DNA of 20,233 nucleotides from DATHVR01 sp035461175 (GTDB lineage: Bacteria > Actinomycetota > Acidimicrobiia > Spongiisociales > ZC4RG35), in NCBI GenBank assembly GCA_035461175.1, contig DATHVR010000056.1, forward strand, positions 1 through 20,233, given 5' to 3'. A program made the translations under genes and the position numbers. Below, in pieces: positions 14,705-20,233 of this stretch; positions within the stretch are counted from its first letter, which is position 1; each line of letters begins with the position of its first letter. Below the pieces are notes generated by a model, which made no database searches, was not told where the DNA came from, and worked only from the letters and a program-made list of their open reading frames with translations.

Positions 14705-15748
14705 TCAGGACAGGGCCAGGAGGACGAAGGCCGGCGCCCAGTGCGTGACCATGTAGTCGTCGCCCGTTGCCGCCTCCAGTGACCCGATCAGGTGGGAGCC
14801 GGCCGCCTCGAGCAGGGGACCGTACCGGCCGTCCTCCGAACCGAGCCGCTCGGCCACGCGCACCATATCCGCCGCCCGGCTCAGGTTGAGACCGGCGAAG
14901 TGGGCCAGCTGGCCGTCATCGGAATCGGCCACGGCCACGGGCCCGAACAGGGAGGGAGCCGCCGACAGGTCGGGGAGAAATCGCTCCAGCCAGGACGCAA
15001 AACGCTCCCGCGGCCACACCATCGCCATCAAGGCGGCCTCGGTGAGGGCGGGCGAGAGGAAGTCGGCCGCCGAGGGCTCGTAGGCGACCGGGTACGCAAC
15101 GTCGGACCCGTAAAGGCGCTCTGCTGCGGTCCGGATCGTCTCCCTCAGCGGCGGAGGCTCGTCGCCGGCCCGCCCGGCGGCCGCCGGCCAGGCCCGAGCG
15201 AGGGCGAAGGCCGTGTTGGGGTGGAGGCCGCTCCGCTGGGGATGGGAGAGAAGCGGCAGCCAGGCATCGAGCCGTCCGGCGAAGTCGTCGGCCAGCGGCT
15301 GAAGGTGGGTCGACCAGACCCGGGCGGCCGGGTCGTCCCACTCCGCCATCTCGGCGGTCAGAGTCAGATACCAACCCCACCCGTAGGGACGCTCCAGGGC
15401 CCGATGGGCGGGCTCGGCGAAGGTGGCGCGTTCGATGGCGAGGTGCGCGGACGTCAGCAGCCCCTCCAGCACCTGCCGGGATCCGGTCTCTCCGGGGATT
15501 CCCGGGAACAGACGCAACAACCGGACCACCACCCAGGCCATCTCCACACACGAATGCCAGTCGAAGGAGCTGTAGAAGGCGGGATGCCGCTCCCGATGGG
15601 ATCGCACCGGACCCTCGGCGGACATGGCCAGGACCGAGTGGTGCGGGTACTCCCGGGTCAGGTTCTCACTGGCCCGCTCCAACAGGGCAGGGGCGCGGGC
15701 TTCGAGCAGGGACCGGCGAGTGTCGGGAGTGAGTGGAGCGACGTCCAT
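14705..15748 (-). CDS. DUF2891 family protein
   Basis: The 347-residue protein carries the DUF2891 hallmark HPAFYSSFDWHSCVEMAW (55-72; family form HPAFYGCFDWHSSVHGHW) and a second conserved block YGWGWYLTLTAEM (121-133). Many Trp and His residues and repeated helices suggest an alpha-helical toroid fold as in some glycan-active proteins, but the function of the family is unknown and this is inference. There is no signal peptide or membrane segment, so it is probably cytosolic. It converges on ftsH, the stops being 6 bp apart, and is divergent from the MrfA-type helicase with 82 bp between starts. Confidence 0.8.
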   Translation of the reverse strand: MDVAPLTPDTRRSLLEARAPALLERASENLTREYPHHSVLAMSAEGPVRSHRERHPAFYSSFDWHSCVEMAWVVVRLLRLFPGIPGETGSRQVLEGLLTSAHLAIERATFAEPAHRALERPYGWGWYLTLTAEMAEWDDPAARVWSTHLQPLADDFAGRLDAWLPLLSHPQRSGLHPNTAFALARAWPAAAGRAGDEPPPLRETIRTAAERLYGSDVAYPVAYEPSAADFLSPALTEAALMAMVWPRERFASWLERFLPDLSAAPSLFGPVAVADSDDGQLAHFAGLNLSRAADMVRVAERLGSEDGRYGPLLEAAGSHLIGSLEAATGDDYMVTHWAPAFVLLALS

Positions 15749-15830
15749 TCCCGCAGTCTCGCACGGGCGCCGGCGCGGCCGCGGAGTCGTCCCCTCCGGC
15801 TAGTCGGCGCCGCCTGGCACACTGCCCGAC
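15749..15830. promoter_or_regulatory. Divergent promoter region, DUF2891 / MrfA helicase
   Basis: These 82 bp must hold the promoters of both divergent genes unless they lie upstream within coding DNA. I see no good TANNNT box at leaderless spacing on either side: the nearest are GAGACT 6 nt before the DUF2891 ATG and CACACT 7 nt before the helicase ATG, both ending in T but lacking the TA. There is no Shine-Dalgarno sequence. Confidence 0.3.
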
Positions 15831-18107
15831 ATGGTGCTGGACCTGGCCGCGGTGGCGGCTTCCTGGGGAGACTCCCCCGATTTGGATGGCGAACTGGTCG
15901 AGGTCCGCCACGTTTCGGAGCGGGAGGCGATCCATGCCTCCACCCGGGAACCGCTCGCACCGGAGGTGCGGGACCGGCTGGCCGAGATGGGAATCGGCTC
16001 CCTCTACCGCCACCAGGCCCGGGCGGTCGACCTGATCCGCGACGGCCGCCACACCGTGGTAGTGGCAGGCACCGCCGCCGGCAAGACCCTGTGTTATCAG
16101 ATCCCGATCGCCGAGGCCCGCCTCTCCGACCCCAAGGCCACCGCCCTGTGCCTATATCCCACCAAGGCCCTGGCCCAGGACCAGGCCCGCTCCTTCGCCG
16201 AATTCGGACTCCCCGGTCTCGAGGCCGCCACCTACGACGGCGACACCCCCACCGACGAGCGGGCGGCGATTCGGCGCAGCGCCGGGGTGGTACTGACCAA
16301 TCCCGACATGCTCCATGTCGGCATCCTCCCCCACCACGAGGGCTGGGCAGACTTCCTCCATCATCTCCGCTACGTGGTGGTGGACGAGCTGCACACGATG
16401 CGGGGCATCTTCGGCACCCACGTGGCGATGGTGCTGCGCCGCCTGCGCCGACTGTGCGCCCACTACGGCTCCGAGCCCACCTTCGTGTTCGGATCGGCCA
16501 CCATCGGCAATCCCGCCCAACTCGCCTCCGACCTGTGCGGGCTCGACGTGGCCGTGGTCGACCAGGACACCTCACCGCGGGGAGAGCAGTGGGTGGCCCT
16601 GTGGAACCCCGAGATGACCGACCCCGAGGAGGGCCGGCGCCGCTCGGCGCTGGCCGAGGCCACCGACCTGCTGGTCGACCTGGTCCGCCGGGAGGTCTCG
16701 ACGATCGTCTTCGCCCGCAGTCGCAAGGCCACCGAGCTGATCTATCGCTGGGCGGGAGAGCGGCTCGAGCCGGCCCAACGGGAGCGGATCGCCGCCTATC
16801 GAGGCGGCTATCTGCCCGGCGAGCGGCGCCGCATCGAACGGGCCCTGTTCGGAGGCCACCTGTTGGGGGTGGTCACCACCAACGCGCTGGAGCTGGGGAT
16901 CGACGTCGGCTCGCTTCAAGCGGCCATCCTCACCACCTTCCCCGGCACGATCGCCTCGTTTCGCCAGCAGGCGGGCCGGGCCGGTCGCACCCAGGAGGCC
17001 TCTCTGGTCACCCTCGTCGCCGGCGAGGACGCCCTCGACCAGTACTACATGACCCACCCCGACGAGCTGTTCTCTCGCTCACCGGAGGCGGTGGTGGTCA
17101 ACCCCTCCAATCCGACCGTGGCCGAAGCCCACGCCGGCTGCGCCGCCTACGAGATCCCCTTGCGTCTGCAGGATCGCGAGATCCTGGGCGGGGCGATCGA
17201 GGAGGCCGCCAACCGGCTGGTCCAGTCGGGGCTGCTGCGCCTCCGCGATGACCGACTCTACTGGTCGAGCCGCCGGCGCCCCGCCCCCCAGATCGATCTC
17301 CGCTCCTCGGGAGGACGGCGCTTCGACGTGGTTGACCGGACGGCAGCGACCCGGCTGCTGGGAGTGCTCGACGAAGCCCGCGCCTATCGCGACGGCCACG
17401 AGGGCGCCATCTATCTCCACCAGGGCGAAACCTTCGTCTGCGAACGGCTCGACATCGACCGGGGGGAGGTGACGGTGGTCCGCAAGGATGTCCCCTACTT
17501 CACCCAGCCCAAGGTGGAGACCGACCTCGAGGTGCTGACCCGCGCGGCAGTCCGACCCCTAGGGAGGGCCCGGCTCCACCTCGGCTCGGTCCGGGTGCAT
17601 ACCCAGGTAGTGGCCTACCAGAAGAAGGCCCTCGGCTCGCGCGAGGTGCTGGACACCGTCTGGCTCGATCTTCCCTCGGTCAGCTATGAGACGGCGGCGG
17701 TGTGGATGGGGATCCCCGAGCGGGCGGCGGCAGCGGCGGGGATCGATCCCGTCGACCTGCCCGGCACCCTCCACGCCGCCGAGCATGCCGGCATCGCCCT
17801 GCTCCCGCTGCGAGCCGTATGCGACCGGTGGGACCTGGGGGGCCTTTCCACCGCCTTCCACCCCGAGACCGGGGGACCCACGATCTTCATCCACGAGGCC
17901 TATCCGGGCGGGGCGGGGATCTCCGAGGTCGCCTTCGACACCGCCGAGGACCACTGGCTGGCGACGGTCGAGGCCATCCGCGCCTGCCCCTGCGCCCACG
18001 GCTGTCCCTCGTGCGTTCAGTCCCCCAAGTGCGGCAACTTCAACGAACCGCTCGACAAGGAGGGGGCGGTGGCGCTGCTCGACACCTTGCTGGGAGATCT
18101 CAGGTGA
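15831..18107 (+). CDS. MrfA-type DEAD/DEAH helicase with DUF1998 zinc-binding region
   Basis: The 758-residue protein matches the length and layout of Bacillus MrfA (YprA), a 3'-5' DNA helicase that repairs mitomycin C lesions. Walker A is GTAAGKT (80-86), motif II DELH (185-188), motif III SAT (222-224) and motif VI QQAGRAGR (379-386). The C-terminal DUF1998 region carries the Cys cluster C719, C721, C725, C728 and C734, which resembles the metal-binding four-Cys site of MrfA. The HTMRGIFGTHVA segment after motif II is also characteristic. DNA crosslink or adduct repair is therefore the likely role. The start at ATG 15831 gives the normal N-terminus. Its stop overlaps the end of the convergent ybaK-like gene by 8 bp. 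Confidence 0.9.
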   Translation: MVLDLAAVAASWGDSPDLDGELVEVRHVSEREAIHASTREPLAPEVRDRLAEMGIGSLYRHQARAVDLIRDGRHTVVVAGTAAGKTLCYQIPIAEARLSDPKATALCLYPTKALAQDQARSFAEFGLPGLEAATYDGDTPTDERAAIRRSAGVVLTNPDMLHVGILPHHEGWADFLHHLRYVVVDELHTMRGIFGTHVAMVLRRLRRLCAHYGSEPTFVFGSATIGNPAQLASDLCGLDVAVVDQDTSPRGEQWVALWNPEMTDPEEGRRRSALAEATDLLVDLVRREVSTIVFARSRKATELIYRWAGERLEPAQRERIAAYRGGYLPGERRRIERALFGGHLLGVVTTNALELGIDVGSLQAAILTTFPGTIASFRQQAGRAGRTQEASLVTLVAGEDALDQYYMTHPDELFSRSPEAVVVNPSNPTVAEAHAGCAAYEIPLRLQDREILGGAIEEAANRLVQSGLLRLRDDRLYWSSRRRPAPQIDLRSSGGRRFDVVDRTAATRLLGVLDEARAYRDGHEGAIYLHQGETFVCERLDIDRGEVTVVRKDVPYFTQPKVETDLEVLTRAAVRPLGRARLHLGSVRVHTQVVAYQKKALGSREVLDTVWLDLPSVSYETAAVWMGIPERAAAAAGIDPVDLPGTLHAAEHAGIALLPLRAVCDRWDLGGLSTAFHPETGGPTIFIHEAYPGGAGISEVAFDTAEDHWLATVEAIRACPCAHGCPSCVQSPKCGNFNEPLDKEGAVALLDTLLGDLR

Positions 18108-18567
18108 GCGGGGCCAGGCTCGCCGCTGTCAGGCCGACCAGGTCGTCGGGCGACAGTTCGACCTGGAGCCCGCGCTTTCCCGCGCTGACATAGATCGTCG
18201 GATGCACCGCCGCCGCCTCGTCGAGGAACATGCGAACACGGCGTCGCTGCCCGAGCGGGCTGATCCCGCCGGTCACGTAGCCGGTGAGTCGCTCGGCATC
18301 GGCGGGATCGGCCATGGCGGCCTTCTTGCCTCCGGCTGCACCGGCCAGGGCCTTGAGCGACAAGCGGGAGTCGACGGGGACGATCGCAGCCACGTGATCG
18401 CCGTCCACCACCGCCATCAGTGTCTTGAACACCCGCCCCGCCTCGGCTCCGATGGCGGCGGCCACCGCCTCTCCGTACCCGGCGCCGACCGGCTCGTCGA
18501 CCTCGTACGTGTGCAACTCGAAAGACACCCCCGCCTTCTCGAGTGCCCGGACGGCCGGGGTGGACAT
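18100..18567 (-). CDS. YbaK/EbsC-type aminoacyl-tRNA deacylase
   Basis: The 155-residue protein matches YbaK, which hydrolyses Cys-tRNA(Pro) made in error by prolyl-tRNA synthetase. The catalytic Lys is K48 in VFKTLM, and the signature GGISPLGQRRR is at 100-110, with the usual length. Related INS-type deacylases act on other mischarged tRNAs, so the substrate is likely but not certain. I chose ATG 18567 because the family begins there and it overlaps the stop of the DUF885 gene by 1 nt (TGATG), implying coupled translation. An upstream in-frame ATG at 18699 lies inside that gene and was rejected. Confidence 0.9.
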   Translation of the reverse strand: MSTPAVRALEKAGVSFELHTYEVDEPVGAGYGEAVAAAIGAEAGRVFKTLMAVVDGDHVAAIVPVDSRLSLKALAGAAGGKKAAMADPADAERLTGYVTGGISPLGQRRRVRMFLDEAAAVHPTIYVSAGKRGLQVELSPDDLVGLTAASLAPLT

Positions 18568-20162
18568 CAGGATCCCCTGGCGATCTCGGCAAGGGGGTCG
18601 AGGCCCATCGGGCCCAAAGCCAGCGCCCGACGGTAGAAACGCACGGGATCGAATCCGGGACCCTCGCTCTTCTCGGCGCCGGCCCGCAACGACTCCCACG
18701 CCCTCGCTCCCACCCGGAAGGCCAGCGCCTGGGCGGGCCAGCCCAGATAGCGGTCGACCTCGAAACGGGCGGTGATCTCGTCCAGGCGCCCCACCCGCTG
18801 GAGGTAGTCGACGGCCTCAGGGATCGACCATCCGACGACCCGCCCCGGACCGGGGTCGAGGTGGAGAGCCGAGTCGGCCACGATCCGGCAGGCGCGGTGC
18901 AGCTGGCCGAGGACGAAGCCGAGGTGTTCGGCGGGGTCGTCCAGCAACCCGAGCTCTCCCGCCAGCGCTTCGGCGTGATGAGCCCATCCTTCGGCGTAGC
19001 CGTGGACGTGACACAGGTGGCGCTGCCAGGGATGGAGATCGGCGGTGGCCGCCATCACGTGCTGTAGGTGGTGGCCGGGAACCCCTTCGTGATGGACAGT
19101 GGTGGCCTGGCGCCAGGCCGGAACCGAATCCCCCTCCAGCGTCCACCAGACCATTCCCGGGCGTCCCCCGCCGGGGGGCGCTGGTGAATAGAACATCACC
19201 CCGCCGGTCGACTCGGTGATACGACATGACAGGGCGCCAACCTGGTGGGGAAGTCCCCAGCCGGACATCGCCTCGGTGGCCAAATCGATACGAGCCTGGA
19301 GCCAGCCCTCCACCTCGTCTCGCCCGATGCGCCGATCGGAATCGAGCCGGCGGCACACCTCGTCGAGTCCCGCCCCGGGTTCGATCAGCTCGGCCAGCGC
19401 CGCGGCTTTCGCCTCCAGCTCCGCCACCTGGGACCGGCCCCACTCGGCCACCTCGTCGAGGTCGACCGGCGAGCCGAGGAAGGCGCGAGCGGTCACCCCG
19501 TACTCCTCGTCTCCCACTCCGTCCCGGTCGGGCGCACCCGGCCCGAGATCCCGTCCCAGGAAGTCGGCGGTGGCGGCGAATGCGGCCAGGGCATAGGAAG
19601 CCGGGCCGGCCAGGTCGGGATCATCCGAAAGGGTTTGGTGGAGACCGCTGAGAACGCCGGCGGGACCCTCACCGGTCCAGGTGCGGATTTGGGCGGCCAC
19701 GATGCCGATCTGGCGCCGGGAAGCGACCCATCCCCTGTCCCGGGCCCAGGCGAGGGTGGCGCGGTGGTCCTCCATAGTGGCCGGGACCGCACGCAACAGG
19801 CGCCCGAGCTCGGCCCGGTCGTGCTCGGTGTGGCGGGGGGCGGCCTCCAGCCGGCTCTCGATCCGATGCAGCGGCGTAGCGAGCGGGGCCAGCAAACGGG
19901 GGGTGAAGCCGACCTCGTGGAGGGCCACCGAGGCCTCCAGACGCTCCAGCATCACCTTGCGCAGGCGTTCCTCGAACTCGTCCCCGGGTACCGCCTGGCG
20001 CAGGGCGGAGGCGGTGGTCCGATCGAGGTCGTAGCGACCTACCACCCCATCGGGCGACAGGTCGGGCCAGGGATCGCCGGAAGCACCGACCAGTGCCGCC
20101 GCGGCAGGATCCAGAGGAGCCAGGCGGCCCAGGTAGTCGTCGGCGAGGGCGGCAACGGTCAT
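18567..20162 (-). CDS. DUF885 family zinc metallopeptidase-like protein
   Basis: The 531-residue protein has the DUF885 metal motif HEGVPGHH (358-365), with H358, E359 and H364 as probable zinc and catalytic residues. A downstream Glu, E391, lies in the GYAEGWAHHAE block (388-398). The late RYLGWPAQALAF segment (about 471-482) is also typical. The family resembles gluzincin peptidases and is often predicted to cleave peptides, but substrates are mostly unknown. No signal peptide is seen, so it is probably cytosolic. The ATG at 20162 has TAGGCT 9 nt upstream. The gene is first in a two-gene unit with the ybaK-like gene. Confidence 0.87.
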   Translation of the reverse strand: MTVAALADDYLGRLAPLDPAAAALVGASGDPWPDLSPDGVVGRYDLDRTTASALRQAVPGDEFEERLRKVMLERLEASVALHEVGFTPRLLAPLATPLHRIESRLEAAPRHTEHDRAELGRLLRAVPATMEDHRATLAWARDRGWVASRRQIGIVAAQIRTWTGEGPAGVLSGLHQTLSDDPDLAGPASYALAAFAATADFLGRDLGPGAPDRDGVGDEEYGVTARAFLGSPVDLDEVAEWGRSQVAELEAKAAALAELIEPGAGLDEVCRRLDSDRRIGRDEVEGWLQARIDLATEAMSGWGLPHQVGALSCRITESTGGVMFYSPAPPGGGRPGMVWWTLEGDSVPAWRQATTVHHEGVPGHHLQHVMAATADLHPWQRHLCHVHGYAEGWAHHAEALAGELGLLDDPAEHLGFVLGQLHRACRIVADSALHLDPGPGRVVGWSIPEAVDYLQRVGRLDEITARFEVDRYLGWPAQALAFRVGARAWESLRAGAEKSEGPGFDPVRFYRRALALGPMGLDPLAEIARGS

Positions 20163-20171
20163 CGGACCCCG

Positions 20172-20177
20172 AGCCTA
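20172..20177 (-). promoter_or_regulatory. -10 box of the DUF885-ybaK unit
   Basis: TAGGCT on the minus strand fits TANNNT and ends 9 nt before the ATG at 20162, giving a leader of two or three bases. No Shine-Dalgarno sequence is seen. Confidence 0.4.
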
Positions 20178-20203
20178 CCCAGCCCCCCCCGCCGTTTTCG
20201 CGA

Positions 20204-20233
20204 CAGAATTGCGCGCCATGGCGCGCAATTCTG
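20204..20233. repeat. Perfect 30-bp palindrome at the window edge
   Basis: The sequence equals its own reverse complement across all 30 bases, with centre gcgcgccatggcgcgc and arms cagaatt/aattctg. It ends exactly at the window edge; the preceding bases gttttcgcga suggest it may be longer. It has no loop spacer. It may be a terminator, an operator or an intergenic repeat; sequence beyond the edge is needed to tell. Confidence 0.7.

Noticed and set aside
14792..17251. 819-codon plus-strand open frame
   Set aside because: It runs antisense to the DUF2891 gene and then out of frame through the MrfA-type helicase; both real genes have clear family motifs.
1..20233. Phage, IS element, CRISPR or defence island
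   Set aside because: No transposase, integrase, Cas or defence-type gene was found among the real coding regions, and no tRNA gene is seen to act as an attachment site.

Overview
This 20.2 kb window is a compact, GC-rich piece of a bacterial chromosome, most likely from an actinobacterium and plausibly from the class Acidimicrobiia or a close relative. The pointers are a mycothiol-dependent isomerase-type (MDMPI/DinB) protein, S-layer-homology repeats of a Cys-containing type that I associate from memory with Acidimicrobiia, near-total G/C at third codon positions, and several start codons with a TANNNT -10 box only 6-9 nt upstream (leaderless style). The class assignment is inference; no rRNA or tRNA is present to settle it. 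I see no phage, IS element, CRISPR array or defence island. Most of the window is housekeeping or metabolic genes with short gaps.

Layout. Positions 1-303 carry no convincing gene: they hold a foldable GC-rich element (4-105), two copies of a 23-bp direct repeat (113-135 and 285-307) and a GC hairpin after phoH. A PIN-PhoH ATPase gene (304-1599, -) is divergent from a stand-alone MerB-type organomercurial lyase homologue (1678-2319, +). A translationally coupled three-gene unit on the minus strand follows (5216 to 2324): a tandem two-domain histidine phosphatase, a SAM methyltransferase, and a secreted CAP-domain protein with three SLH repeats. Next are a membrane pyrophosphatase (5305-7359, -) and a membrane class III adenylate cyclase (7429-8700, -), then a divergent LytR-CpsA-Psr family lipoprotein (8808-9998, +).

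The right half has an MDMPI-type protein (10195-10869, -), a 60-bp inverted repeat (10901-10960), a PolX-PHP DNA polymerase (10963-12684, -) divergent from an FtsH-type AAA protease (12725-14698, +), a DUF2891 protein (14705-15748, -) divergent from an MrfA-type DUF1998 helicase (15831-18107, +), and a coupled pair of a DUF885 metallopeptidase-like gene and a YbaK/EbsC aminoacyl-tRNA deacylase gene (20162 to 18100, -). A perfect 30-bp palindrome lies at the right edge and is probably cut by it.

How the genes fit together: PolX and MrfA suggest DNA repair capacity, FtsH membrane-protein quality control, HppA pyrophosphate-driven ion pumping, and LCP plus CAP-SLH cell-envelope work. No single pathway ties the window together. 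The items most worth a second look are the complete MerB triad outside any mer operon, the phosphatase/methyltransferase/CAP-SLH operon, an FtsH whose pore loop lacks the usual aromatic residue, a pyrophosphatase with the K+-dependent signature, an LCP enzyme anchored as a lipoprotein, and the unexplained palindromes and folded intergenic element. I did not find clear evidence of a wholly new multi-gene system.
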